A DNA stretch of 43,354 nt from Tolypothrix sp. FACHB-123 (lineage in GTDB: Bacteria > Cyanobacteriota > Cyanobacteriia > Cyanobacteriales > Nostocaceae), in contig NZ_JACJRE010000060.1 in the NCBI RefSeq assembly GCF_014697075.1, positions 1-43,354 on the forward strand, read 5' to 3'. Position numbers and translations under genes: made by a program. This document shows, one piece after another, positions 7,142-16,356 of the stretch (position 1 is the first letter of the stretch; each line of letters begins with the position of its first letter). Under the pieces are notes generated by a model. It saw only the letters and a program-made list of their open reading frames with translations. It was not told the DNA's origin and did not search any database.

Positions 7142-8662
7142 TCAAGGTAAAGTGGCAAGGAGTTCTAGAATCACACCATTAGTCCAACCGAAGCCGATTT
7201 CGTTGGAACTGTATCCAAAGCAGATTTCGTCAGAAACGTTGGCAGAACAGCGTTCTACATCGTATTTTTCGACCAAGATGCTACGACGTTCAAATTCCTT
7301 AATTATCATAGCTAGGAACTTGCGAGCAATGCGATCGCCTTCTTGATGATAGCCATAACGATGCAGCCCTTGAACAGCAATTAGGGTCAATGGTGCCCAA
7401 CCAAAGGGAGCATCCCATTGGTTACCTGTAACGCGGGTACTGGTAAATATTCCTCCTGGCGCTTCAAACAAAGAGAGATTTTCAGCCACGCTTTTGGCTT
7501 GTGTTTCAGAAGCCATTCCCATCCACAGGGGATAGAAGGTGGTAGCAAATTCGTAATAGCGACGTTTTTCAGTTGGGAAATGATAATCGAGATATAATCC
7601 TTGGTTCTCATCCCAAAGGTAAAGATCGATAAGATTGCGGCGACTATCTGCGCGATCGCGCCATTGTTGCCCTAGTTGTTCGTTGCCTAAAATATCGTTA
7701 ATCTGGGCTAAATCTTGTTCCATTTGATAAAGCAAACTATTGAGGCACACGGGTGCATAGTGGATAATATCAACACTGAAGGGGCCAAAGCGATTGCTGA
7801 TATCAAAGCCAGACTCGCGCATTGTGCGATCGCCTTTGTAAAATAGATCGGTCAGTTGATCGTTTTCTCTGTCGTAGTAAAGATTGATATCATAATCTTC
7901 AATCTCAAATCTTTGATAGTATTCCTTGACGCGATCATAGTGGCTTTTTCCCTCCTCATCCCGTTCAGAGAACAAAACTTCTGGCGCTGGCCCTTCACCT
8001 AAGGCATAATATCGCGATAGACCTGTTGCCGGGTTGAGATGGGGCGCTACTACCCAGAAATAGTAAAACTGCTCTAATATCGGTAAAGTTGACTTTAGCC
8101 ATTCTTCATCCTGGGTATGCTGGAACATTGCCAAAACCATCAGGCTGAGGACTGGAGGTTGCGATCGCGACAGCATATAAGTCCGGTTGGAATTGAGGAT
8201 AGTACCATAATGCTGTACTTGGTAAAGTAGCTGATCGACTTGACTTTGGGCTAAATCCCATTCCTCATCTTGTAACAAACCTAGCAAAATAAAGTAGCTA
8301 TCCCAGCCATACATTTCGTTGAAGCGTCCACCAGGGACAACGTAAGATCCTGGTAGGTATAGCAATCCATGCTCTGTAATGGCTTCGACTTCGGGGGGTA
8401 GAGTGCGAATTTCGATTTGTTGCATCTCTTCTGGAGACAGCGCGTGCTCTAACACAGACTGAATATTTGCCCGATCTTCTCTAGGCGAAATGTAAATAAT
8501 CCAGGGAGTACCTGGTTTGTGTTCTAGCTTGGTATCTTTGGCAGATTGCAATAAATGTGCGTGCGATCGCGTTAATGTTTTCCAGGTTTTTTTGATATAG
8601 GTTCGCACCGCATCAATTTGCGTGCTAGTGAATGGCGATTGGGTGGAAGATTGAGTAGTCAT
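7142..8662 (-). CDS. treH: Trehalase (GH37)
   Basis: A 506-residue cytosolic trehalase that hydrolyses trehalose to two glucoses. The two GH37 signature regions are present: PGGRFNEMYGWDSYF (about residues 110-124) and QWDAPFGWAPLT near residue 415. An acidic catalytic region (DISNRFGPF context) lies between them, and the C-terminal glycine-rich FGYSSNEIGFGWTNGV closes the barrel. No signal peptide. It is the third gene of the minus-strand cluster treZ-treY-treH, the same order as in Anabaena sp. PCC 7120, where the cluster responds to dehydration and the trehalase limits trehalose build-up. A 97-base gap with a hairpin separates it from treY. Confidence 0.93.
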   Translation of the reverse strand: MTTQSSTQSPFTSTQIDAVRTYIKKTWKTLTRSHAHLLQSAKDTKLEHKPGTPWIIYISPREDRANIQSVLEHALSPEEMQQIEIRTLPPEVEAITEHGLLYLPGSYVVPGGRFNEMYGWDSYFILLGLLQDEEWDLAQSQVDQLLYQVQHYGTILNSNRTYMLSRSQPPVLSLMVLAMFQHTQDEEWLKSTLPILEQFYYFWVVAPHLNPATGLSRYYALGEGPAPEVLFSERDEEGKSHYDRVKEYYQRFEIEDYDINLYYDRENDQLTDLFYKGDRTMRESGFDISNRFGPFSVDIIHYAPVCLNSLLYQMEQDLAQINDILGNEQLGQQWRDRADSRRNLIDLYLWDENQGLYLDYHFPTEKRRYYEFATTFYPLWMGMASETQAKSVAENLSLFEAPGGIFTSTRVTGNQWDAPFGWAPLTLIAVQGLHRYGYHQEGDRIARKFLAMIIKEFERRSILVEKYDVERCSANVSDEICFGYSSNEIGFGWTNGVILELLATLP

Positions 8663-8693
8663 AACATTATTTCAAAATTCAATAATTAATTGC

Positions 8694-8728
8694 AACCACA
8701 GATAAACATCGATGATTCATCTGTGGTT
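8694..8728. repeat. Hairpin between treY and treH
   Basis: AACCACAGAT at 8694-8703 pairs exactly with ATCTGTGGTT at 8719-8728 across a 15-base loop. It lies in the 97-base treY-treH gap. It may be a dispersed palindrome and could attenuate or process the transcript before treH; that effect is an inference. Confidence 0.65.
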
Positions 8729-8759
8729 TCATTTTTATTTTTCGCAATAGGTTTAATGG

Positions 8760-11612
8760 CTAATCACTCACCAATAAAGCAACCGGAAAATGAGCCAGGG
8801 CTGCACCAATAGATAATGTTCCTGTAGCTGCTAAAGATTGCTGAGTTATAGCATTTTTCAAGGTTGAGGAAATTCCTTTGGGTAATTGCAGGTGTGTATC
8901 TTGCCATACCGACTCACCTAAGGGGTATTCTCCAGGCTGGATGAGACGAGTGAAAAAGCGCGGGGCGATCGCGATCGCTGTTTGATTTTCCTGCTGTCTG
9001 GCAAAGGCGATGATATGATTAGCGTGAGTTCCGTGAATTTCTAATGGCAAATATTCGCCGTCTTGGAATAATTCGAGATAGTCTATTCTAGTTTTTAGGG
9101 CTTGAACTGTTAAAAATAGTTTGATTCTGCCATCGTTTTTCTGAGTGAGTAATTCTTCAATTAAGGCGAGAATATCGGTTTTAATTTGCTCTTTCATCGC
9201 ACTCAAATAAGTACGTCGCTGCTCAAAATCTACAGGGCGGCGGTTGTCTGGATCGACTAGACTTAGTTCCCAAAGTTCGGTTCCTTGATAAAAGTCTGGT
9301 ACGCCAGGCGCAGCAATTTTGATGAGAGTTTGAGAAAGAGAGTTAAAAATTCCATATTCGGCAATTTGCTGTTGAAAACTGCGAAAAGTTGCCAAAAATT
9401 CTCCTGCTATGCTTGAATCTAAAACTTTTTCCACAAAGGAAGTACAAGCTTCTTCATACTCGCTATCAGGACGTAACCATGCTGTATGCACTTTCGCTTC
9501 ACGAATGGATTTAATCATATATTCCTTCACCCTTTCGACAAAGGATGATTGTTCCTGTTCCGCGAAGGGAAACGCACCTACTAGGGTTTGATAAAGAAAA
9601 TATTCATCGTTGCGATCGGGCATAACTGAACCATTGCGTTGGCTTTTGTGCCCTTGGTTCATGCTACTCCAAGTATTAACCTGTTGCTCCCACTCATCTG
9701 GGATTTCTGATAATACATTTAACCGGGCGCGTACATCTTCACCGCGCTTGGTGTCGTGGGTGGCGGTGGTGTTCATTGTGTGGGGCCAGTTGGCTTGGTG
9801 CTTTTGGTTAAAGGTATGAAATTCGCCTAGGGAGATGCCAAAATGACTGGGATTTCCGCCAACTTCATTCAGCGATAGCAACCGATTGTAAGCATATAAT
9901 GTGGTGTCTTCCACACCTTTAGCCATGAGCGGGCCTGTATATTGCTGCATCCGCAGGACAAAATATAGCCACCGTTCCCGTTCTATTTGCGTCAGGGATT
10001 CATCAAACTCTAGCACCATCAGCTTTTCAATAAAGTCCATCTCGTGCTGCAATAGCGGTGCTTGTTCCTTGGCTTGACGGATTACTTTTTGAATACAGGC
10101 GCGATCGCTATCATGGATGCCATCAGGGGTAATGTAGGTGCGGTAGATAGGGAACAGGGTGAGAATTTCTGCGATCGCTCGTTTTAATCCATTAATTGTA
10201 AAGTCGTTGCTATAGCGATATTTGCTAGAAATATTCTGCAACAGAATTGCCAAATTATCAACGTCACCTGCTAAATTCTTTTCGAGGATGAGATGTTTAT
10301 TACTCTTGATAAGAGATGCATAATCTACTTTTGAGCCAATAAAGCTATGGTAAATTGTATCGAAGTATTTTTCATTTTCTGCTTGACAAAATACACCATT
10401 TACATAATTCAAAAAATCATATCCAGATGTACCTTCAATTCTCCAATTTTTTGGTAAATCTTCTGTAATTTCCAAGATTTTTTCGACGGTAATGTAAACA
10501 TCACCCATTTTTTCTTGGAGTCGTTCTAAATATTGTGTAGGATTATAAAGTCCATCAATATGGTCAATTCGTAAACCAGTAATTTTACCTTCTTCTACTA
10601 GCTTTTGAATTAAGCTATGAGTGTTATTAAAAACTTTTAATTCTTCAACTTTTACACAAATCAGCTCGTTGACAGTGAAGAAGCGGCGGTAATTCATTTC
10701 CTCCGCCCCAACTTTCCAGAAAGCGAGACGATAAAATTGGTCTTTGAGTATATCATCTAGGAGATTAAAGCTATCTGAATTACCTACTTCTCCATTAAAA
10801 GTTTTCAGGTTTTCAGCAATAAACTCACGGATTAAATCGTTGCTGGTGTAAAGTTCCCAAATCAGACCTTTGATAAAGGCGATTTGGTCTTGTCGTTGTT
10901 TACCAGCCACTTCTGAAGGCACATTTTTGAGAATATAAAGAATTCCCAAGAGTTTGATAAAATCGGGATGATTTCGTCCTAAAGTGCGGGTGAGTTTACC
11001 TAGATTATAGGTGAGAAATTTGGTGTAAGATTCTAACCGCAGAGGCAATTTTAAGCTGTAATAGTTGACAGTTAAACCGTTTTGTTCATATTGCAGTTGG
11101 ATGTCTCCTTTTTCCAAAGAAACACCGTAGAAATCGCCTAGTAGGGGAGCGAGAATTCGCTGTTCGCGATCGCCAAAGGGAGCATTCCAACACAAATCAA
11201 AGTAGTCTGTATAACTAGAATCTGGGCCGTGTTCTAATACATCCATTAAGTAGGCGTTTTCGCTAGTATAAGCCATGTGATTGGGTACGATGTCTTGCAA
11301 CCAGCCTATACCAAGGGATTGGAGTTTGCTAACTAAAGCTGTAAAGGACTCAGTGCTGCCCAATTCAGGATTTAATTGGGTAGCATCTACGACATCATAG
11401 CCATGTGTACTTCCGGAGCGTGCTTTGAAGATGGGGGAGGCGTATAAATCGGAAATACCTAAATCAGCGAGGTAAGATGCGATCGCTTTGGCGTTGTCGA
11501 AGTTAAATTGTGATGTAAATTGAATTCGATAAGTTGCTTGAGGAATTCGCATAGAATTGTTGTTTTGTCTGGAAAATGAGGGGAATATTTTTTCTGCTTT
11601 GCGCCTATGCAT
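8760..11612 (-). CDS. treY: Maltooligosyl trehalose synthase
   Basis: A 950-residue GH13 enzyme that rearranges the reducing-end alpha-1,4 bond of maltooligosaccharides to the alpha-1,1 bond of maltooligosyl trehalose. Visible landmarks: RIPQATYRIQFTSQFNFDNA, YLADLGISDLYASPIFKARS, STHGYDVVD, the nucleophile region GLRIDHIDGLYNPTQYL, the acid/base region YITVEKILE, and PGVPDFYQGTELWELSLVDPDNRRP near the C-terminus. The usual family start corresponds to the internal ATG at 11552 (MRIPQATYR). The ATG at 11612 is preceded by AAGGAG at short spacing and would add 20 basic residues. Which start is used is uncertain. It lies between treZ and treH on the same strand. Confidence 0.93.
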   Translation of the reverse strand: MHRRKAEKIFPSFSRQNNNSMRIPQATYRIQFTSQFNFDNAKAIASYLADLGISDLYASPIFKARSGSTHGYDVVDATQLNPELGSTESFTALVSKLQSLGIGWLQDIVPNHMAYTSENAYLMDVLEHGPDSSYTDYFDLCWNAPFGDREQRILAPLLGDFYGVSLEKGDIQLQYEQNGLTVNYYSLKLPLRLESYTKFLTYNLGKLTRTLGRNHPDFIKLLGILYILKNVPSEVAGKQRQDQIAFIKGLIWELYTSNDLIREFIAENLKTFNGEVGNSDSFNLLDDILKDQFYRLAFWKVGAEEMNYRRFFTVNELICVKVEELKVFNNTHSLIQKLVEEGKITGLRIDHIDGLYNPTQYLERLQEKMGDVYITVEKILEITEDLPKNWRIEGTSGYDFLNYVNGVFCQAENEKYFDTIYHSFIGSKVDYASLIKSNKHLILEKNLAGDVDNLAILLQNISSKYRYSNDFTINGLKRAIAEILTLFPIYRTYITPDGIHDSDRACIQKVIRQAKEQAPLLQHEMDFIEKLMVLEFDESLTQIERERWLYFVLRMQQYTGPLMAKGVEDTTLYAYNRLLSLNEVGGNPSHFGISLGEFHTFNQKHQANWPHTMNTTATHDTKRGEDVRARLNVLSEIPDEWEQQVNTWSSMNQGHKSQRNGSVMPDRNDEYFLYQTLVGAFPFAEQEQSSFVERVKEYMIKSIREAKVHTAWLRPDSEYEEACTSFVEKVLDSSIAGEFLATFRSFQQQIAEYGIFNSLSQTLIKIAAPGVPDFYQGTELWELSLVDPDNRRPVDFEQRRTYLSAMKEQIKTDILALIEELLTQKNDGRIKLFLTVQALKTRIDYLELFQDGEYLPLEIHGTHANHIIAFARQQENQTAIAIAPRFFTRLIQPGEYPLGESVWQDTHLQLPKGISSTLKNAITQQSLAATGTLSIGAALAHFPVALLVSD

Positions 11613-11627
11613 GAGACTCCTTGGTTT

Positions 11628-11657
11628 TAACTAACCGCCAAGACGCCAAGGACGCAG
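11628..11657. repeat. Short dispersed repeat in the treZ-treY gap
   Basis: The sequence around AACCGCCAAGACGCCAAGGA has the internal direct repetition CGCCAAG and resembles a motif common between cyanobacterial genes. It occupies most of the 57-base gap between treZ and treY. No function is visible. Confidence 0.35.
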
Positions 11658-11669
11658 AGGAAAGAGTAA

Positions 11670-13517
11670 TTAAGGCACTAACTCGTACAGCACCAAACTG
11701 GTGGGTTGCAGTGTGATTTCTTGTCCTACAGATAGTTCTTCAGGTGCTTGTGAACCGGGGCCAGCCCAGGCGGTATCTGCTGAGTCTAATTGTTTGTAAA
11801 CATGATGCTGAATTGGCAAGGTTGCGGTTACTGGCGATTGATTGAAATTCAGTGCAAATATCACTTCAGTTGATTCACTCCAACGTCGCACTATGACTAA
11901 TTGTTTATCTTCGTCGCTAGTAGCTTGGATGCAGTTACGTTCTTGCTTCAATAGTGCGGGATGGGTTTTGCGCCAATCAATTAACTGACGATACCAATTT
12001 AGTAATACTTTGTGCTGACCTTGGTTGCGTAATTGCCAGTTGAGTTTACAATGCAAAAAGGTTTCTGCTGATTCTGGATCTGGTGGATCTTCGTCATAAT
12101 GAAAAGCTTCAAATTCTTGTTTGCGCCCGGCTCGTACTGCTTGAATTAAATCAGGATCGGAGTGACTCACAAAGTACATGAAAGGTGCAGTTTCGCCGTA
12201 TTCTTCACCCATGAATAATAAGGGTAAATTCGGTGACAATAACACAGCAGCGGCGGCTAATTTCAATCCTGCAAAGGATATCCGATTCCATAAGCGATCG
12301 CCTTTCATTTGGTTGCCGATTTGATCGTGATTTTGAATGCAGACGGAAAATTGTGATGGCGGGCGATCGCGGCAAGATATACCATGAAATCGTTGACGAT
12401 GGGGTGCATACTGCCAATCGTAGACAAAGGTATCTGTGTAAGCTTTGGCTAGTTGGGCACATTGTCCAAAGTCTTGATAATATCCTTGGCGATCGCCTGT
12501 TAGCAATGCGTGCAATGCATGGTGAAAGTCATCACTCCATTGCGCATCAAGTCCATAGCCACCTAATTCTGGCGGACGAATGATTTGGGGATTATTTAAA
12601 TCGCTTTCGGCAATTAAGTAGCGTTTGCGTCCCCCATCTTGGGAGAAGCCATGAACAGCTTCTGCTAATTCCCATAAAAAATGTTTGGCTCCTAAATCGT
12701 AGATAGCCTGAATTGCATCCAGCCGCAATGCATCAATATGGAAATCTCCCAACCAATACAGCGCATTCTGAATAAAATAGTGACGCACACCCTGACTATG
12801 AGCGTCATCAAAATTCATGGCGTTGCCCCAAGGCGTTTTATAGGTTTTAGTAAAGTAAGGTGCAAACTGACCCATGTAATTACCTTCTGGGCCAAAGTGG
12901 TTATAAACCACATCCAGCACTACAGCAATACCATATTGATGACAAGCATTAACTAACTGCTTCAAATCGGCTGGCGTACCATAGGAATTTTGCACAGCAA
13001 ACGGGTAAACGCCATCATAACCCCAGTTACGATACGCTAGGGAAGGTTCAATATGAGTGTCGCCAGGGAATTGGGCGATGGGCATAAGTTCAATAGCATT
13101 AATCCCCAGTTCTTTTAAATCTGCGAGACGGGGAATAATGGCGGTGAAAGTGCCTTCCGGTGTAAATGTGCCAACGTGGAGTTCATAGAAAATCATCGAT
13201 TCCAAAGGAACCCCAGTCCAATCGTCATCTGTCCACTGGAATTGGCGATCGATAACTTGGGAAGGCCCGTGAACTCCTTCGGGTTGATACTGCGATGCTG
13301 GATCGGCAAAGGCATTTTCTTCGTTTAAAATATAGCGGTAAAGCGTGCCCGGATAGACATCATTTACTTTCGTCTGCCAATAACCCTCTGTGTGGGGTTT
13401 TAGGGGTATCACTTGCTGTTGTGGTGTCAAAATTTGCACCGCGACACTATTTATTGTTGGCGACCAGACTGTAAATTCACACTCTCCGTTACCCAAGTAA
13501 TGAGCACCCGTTCTCAC
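11670..13517 (-). CDS. treZ: Maltooligosyl trehalose trehalohydrolase
   Basis: A GH13 enzyme that releases trehalose from maltooligosyl trehalose. An N-terminal beta-sandwich (GAHYLGNGECEFTVWSP) is followed by the catalytic barrel with ELHVGTFTPEGTF, DVVYNHFGPEGNY, the nucleophile region HIDALRLDAIQAI, the acid/base ESDLNNPQ and SDDFHHALHALLTG, and then by NHDQIGNQMKGDR and FMGEEYGE. The open frame extends to a TTG at 13562, but the GTG at 13517 has GGGAGG seven bases upstream and brings the start to VRTGAHYLGNG, where family members begin. I therefore place the start there (615 residues). It is the first gene of the treZ-treY-treH operon and is divergent from a peroxiredoxin-like gene; both promoters must lie in 13518-13756. 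Confidence 0.93.
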   Translation of the reverse strand: MRTGAHYLGNGECEFTVWSPTINSVAVQILTPQQQVIPLKPHTEGYWQTKVNDVYPGTLYRYILNEENAFADPASQYQPEGVHGPSQVIDRQFQWTDDDWTGVPLESMIFYELHVGTFTPEGTFTAIIPRLADLKELGINAIELMPIAQFPGDTHIEPSLAYRNWGYDGVYPFAVQNSYGTPADLKQLVNACHQYGIAVVLDVVYNHFGPEGNYMGQFAPYFTKTYKTPWGNAMNFDDAHSQGVRHYFIQNALYWLGDFHIDALRLDAIQAIYDLGAKHFLWELAEAVHGFSQDGGRKRYLIAESDLNNPQIIRPPELGGYGLDAQWSDDFHHALHALLTGDRQGYYQDFGQCAQLAKAYTDTFVYDWQYAPHRQRFHGISCRDRPPSQFSVCIQNHDQIGNQMKGDRLWNRISFAGLKLAAAAVLLSPNLPLLFMGEEYGETAPFMYFVSHSDPDLIQAVRAGRKQEFEAFHYDEDPPDPESAETFLHCKLNWQLRNQGQHKVLLNWYRQLIDWRKTHPALLKQERNCIQATSDEDKQLVIVRRWSESTEVIFALNFNQSPVTATLPIQHHVYKQLDSADTAWAGPGSQAPEELSVGQEITLQPTSLVLYELVP

Positions 13518-13756
13518 GCAGTATCCTCCCGTTAGATAATGTGTGCCGAATGTCAACGCCAACCCGAAAGGGGTCGTTCACGACATCACGCCAGATAAAA
13601 TCATCTAGGGTGGAGCCAACAATTTTCCAGTATCAGTAGGTGGATTTTTTTTACCTTAAACCTTTGTCTATTCACCTAAGGGAAGATTAGCTGAAAAATT
13701 CTGTGAATTGGTATTACGATAAAATCGGATAGCTCAATCGCAGTTAATCTCTTTTC

Positions 13757-14527
13757 ATGAATCCCTACAATCTCCTGAATCAGACTAAACTTCAGCGTGT
13801 TAATGATGGCATGACTCGACCCCTACTAGAAAATTGCGAGACCGCTTCACATATTCTCGTTTTAGTCTGGCCGCAACTTGGGGATTTTGATAGTCTTGAA
13901 TATGCTTGGTGGTTAAACCACGAAGCTAAAAAATTGCCTTTAGAAAAACTCGCTATTCGTGCAGTGGGAATTGGCGATCGCGCATCGGGAGTAAGATTTT
14001 GTGAATATACAGGATTTCCCCCAGAAAATTTATATGTTGTACCTGATGCAGAACTACATCAACAACTTGAACTTTATTCAGGACTGAATCTTTCTGTACC
14101 TAAAATGTCTCCGGCTGTGAAAGCTTGGCTAAATCTCATGTTAATGTGTGCTGGGTTTGGTAGTCCGGGAACTCTCAGAGAAGTTTTTCGGGGATACAAA
14201 GGCGATCGCCAAGCACCTCAATTGGTTGGAGATGATGAAATTATTCAAGGTACTCCTCTACCTGCTTTCAAAGGCTCATTTTTTAAATTAGCTGGTGGAA
14301 ATGGTTTTCAACGTCCCTTTGAATTAGCAACTCTCCGACTCCGGAATATGGTAGAAGTTTTGCGTAATTGGCAAACTTATGTACCTAATTCTGCCTACTT
14401 AACCCAGCGTGGTGGAACTTTTCTATTTGATAGCAAAGGCCAGTTACTTTACTCCCATCGCGACCCAGGAATTCTAGGCTTTGCTGCTAATATGAGTCAG
14501 CCTCTATCATTTTTATATTTGGGATAA
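13757..14527 (+). CDS. Peroxiredoxin-like (AhpC/TSA-related) protein
   Basis: A 256-residue protein of a cyanobacterial group usually annotated as AhpC/TSA or peroxiredoxin-like. The thioredoxin-fold core is suggested by HILVLVWPQLGDFDSLEYAW, the strand/helix series KLAIRAVGIGDRASGVRFCE, NLYVVPDAELHQQLELYSGL, and the C-terminal strand GTFLFDSKGQLLYSHRDPGI. Cysteines fall at ENCETASH and RFCEYTGF, with one more in the central LMLMCAGFG. The canonical peroxidatic T-x-x-C motif is not obvious, so peroxidase activity is not assured. Divergent from treZ; convergent with the histidine kinase, whose end is 11 bases away. Confidence 0.65.
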   Translation: MNPYNLLNQTKLQRVNDGMTRPLLENCETASHILVLVWPQLGDFDSLEYAWWLNHEAKKLPLEKLAIRAVGIGDRASGVRFCEYTGFPPENLYVVPDAELHQQLELYSGLNLSVPKMSPAVKAWLNLMLMCAGFGSPGTLREVFRGYKGDRQAPQLVGDDEIIQGTPLPAFKGSFFKLAGGNGFQRPFELATLRLRNMVEVLRNWQTYVPNSAYLTQRGGTFLFDSKGQLLYSHRDPGILGFAANMSQPLSFLYLG

Positions 14528-14538
14528 AGACAATATTG

Positions 14539-15987
14539 TTAAACTATTTCTACAGGAATCTTAAGTATAAACTCTGTGCCTTGTCCCAAAGTCGAATTGA
14601 CTTCTATTGTTCCACAGTGTTTGTCAACAATAATTTGGCGGACGATCGCTAATCCTAAGCCAGTTCCCTTACCTACACCCTTGGTCGTAAATAAATTATC
14701 AAACATCTTCTGCTTGGTTTGCTCAGTCATTCCTACCCCATTGTCTCGAATCCCAATTACTACCCACTGCTGACAAGTTGACAAATTGATGGAGACGTTG
14801 ATGCGATTAGGCTGTGCTTGGATTTCTGAAAAGCTTTTACCCTGATTGGATTCATCGATTGCATCAATTGCATTGGCTAGCAAATTCATGAAAACCTGGT
14901 TGAGTTGTCCTGGGAAACATCGGACTGGCGCTATCTGTTGATAGTTCGTGGTGATTTTAATACCTGGACGATGCTCATTTACCTTCAGACGATGTTTCAA
15001 AATCAGTAATGTACTGTCAAGACCTTCATGAAGATGAAACGGGACTCTAGACTCTGCATCGGCTCTAGAAAAGGTTCTGAGGCTAGTACTAATACTCGCG
15101 ATGCGGTTGATTCCTTCGCCCATAGAACAGAAGAGCTTGGGTAAGTCTTCCCGCAGATACTCTAGATCAATAGCTTCAATTATCTCCTCAATCTCCTTTC
15201 CTGGGTTAGGCAAGATTTTCTGATATAAATCGATTAACTCAAATAAATCTCTTATATATTCCTGTGCGGGTTGCAAGTTACCCATGAGGAAACCAACGGG
15301 ATTATTAATTTCATGAGCAACTCCCGCCACCAGGTTACCCAGGGCTGACATTTTTTCTCGCTGGATGAGTTGTAGTTGGGATTGCTGCAATTGATCCAAC
15401 GCCGATTTCAGCTCTAATGTCTGAAGTTCAAGTGTTTGATTTAATTCTTGCAGAGCGATATCTGCTTGCTTGCGCTGTGTGATATCTTGATAGGTTCCCA
15501 AAATACCAATAACTTTACCGTCAGGGTTATGGAGTGGTACTTTATTAGTCTCCAACCATGTTTGTTTACCTTCACTATTGAGTTGAGATTCAATGATTCC
15601 CAATTCAGCTTTATCTGATAGCATGACCCGACGATCACATTCTCGGTAAAACTCCGTTTCTTCCTTTTTCCAGGGCATTTCAAAATCTGTTTTACCTACA
15701 ATATTTTGAGGAGAACCAACACCTGCATCTTCTGCAAAGTTCTGGTTACATCCGAGATAAACCGAGTTTCGATCTTTCCAAAAAATTGCTTCAGGTAGGG
15801 TATCCATGACTAACTGCAATAGTTGCTGAGAGGCTTTTAGTTCAGCTTCTACTCGTTCACGGTCAATGCTTTCCTGCTTGTGGGCTTGCTTGAGTGCTTG
15901 AATTTCTATTTGAGATTGAGTTAGGGCTTGCTCTAAGTCAGCGATTGTCTTATGCAAAGAACACATCGGTTCATCTAACTGAGTCAT
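14539..15987 (-). CDS. PAS-domain sensor histidine kinase
   Basis: A cytosolic hybrid-less histidine kinase, 482 residues from the chosen start. Order: an N-terminal coiled coil (SLHKTIADLEQALTQSQIEI region), a PAS domain (about 65-180, LPEAIFWKDRNSVYLGCNQN through ILGTYQDITQRKQ), a second coiled coil, the dimerisation/phosphoacceptor helix GNLVAGVAHEINNPVGFLMG (histidine in AHE) and a complete ATPase domain (NLLANAIDAID, DNGVGM, GKGTGLGLAIV). No membrane segment. The frame opens at a TTG (16005), but GGGAGG seven bases before the ATG at 15987 selects that start. Its kinase module is closely similar to the C-terminus of the 1949-residue kinase at 33261. No response regulator is adjacent, so its partner is unknown. 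Confidence 0.88.
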   Translation of the reverse strand: MTQLDEPMCSLHKTIADLEQALTQSQIEIQALKQAHKQESIDRERVEAELKASQQLLQLVMDTLPEAIFWKDRNSVYLGCNQNFAEDAGVGSPQNIVGKTDFEMPWKKEETEFYRECDRRVMLSDKAELGIIESQLNSEGKQTWLETNKVPLHNPDGKVIGILGTYQDITQRKQADIALQELNQTLELQTLELKSALDQLQQSQLQLIQREKMSALGNLVAGVAHEINNPVGFLMGNLQPAQEYIRDLFELIDLYQKILPNPGKEIEEIIEAIDLEYLREDLPKLFCSMGEGINRIASISTSLRTFSRADAESRVPFHLHEGLDSTLLILKHRLKVNEHRPGIKITTNYQQIAPVRCFPGQLNQVFMNLLANAIDAIDESNQGKSFSEIQAQPNRINVSINLSTCQQWVVIGIRDNGVGMTEQTKQKMFDNLFTTKGVGKGTGLGLAIVRQIIVDKHCGTIEVNSTLGQGTEFILKIPVEIV

Positions 15988-16071
15988 TGTCATACCTCCC
16001 AGCAAATTTTAATAGGTTCTACAGTCAGAATTCCCAGATGGGCTATCGGGCTAACGGTTGCATTGAGCGAT

Positions 16072-16089
16072 AGTATAAAATTTTATACT
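16072..16089. promoter_or_regulatory. Perfect 18-bp palindrome between divergent genes
   Basis: AGTATAAAATTTTATACT is its own reverse complement. It sits 85 bases upstream of the histidine kinase start and 268 bases before the sigma-like gene, which makes it a candidate operator or divergent promoter element. The rest of the 15988-16356 gap shows two GCGATCGC sites and AT-rich DNA, nothing else I can name. Confidence 0.4.
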
Positions 16090-16356
16090 TAGATGAAGAT
16101 AAAGTTCGTGATTGGGCGATCGCGCACTCAAGTAACTCAGTCATCGCTACCCCAGGGCGATCGCATCTTAATTATTAATAAGAACTAGGAAAGATTTCAA
16201 ACAGATTTTACAACTCACCTCGATAGGGTATATTTGGCTTTATTCGCCTAGGCTCGTTGCTTTAGCTGTGAAAATAAATTGAATAATGTAATTTCTATAA
16301 GCCCCCACACTTAATATATATAAATATATAAACCCTAATAGACAACTTATTAATTC

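Noticed and set aside
12205-12583. Frames inside treZ on both strands
   Set aside because: They lie wholly within the strongly supported treZ coding sequence and encode nothing recognisable.
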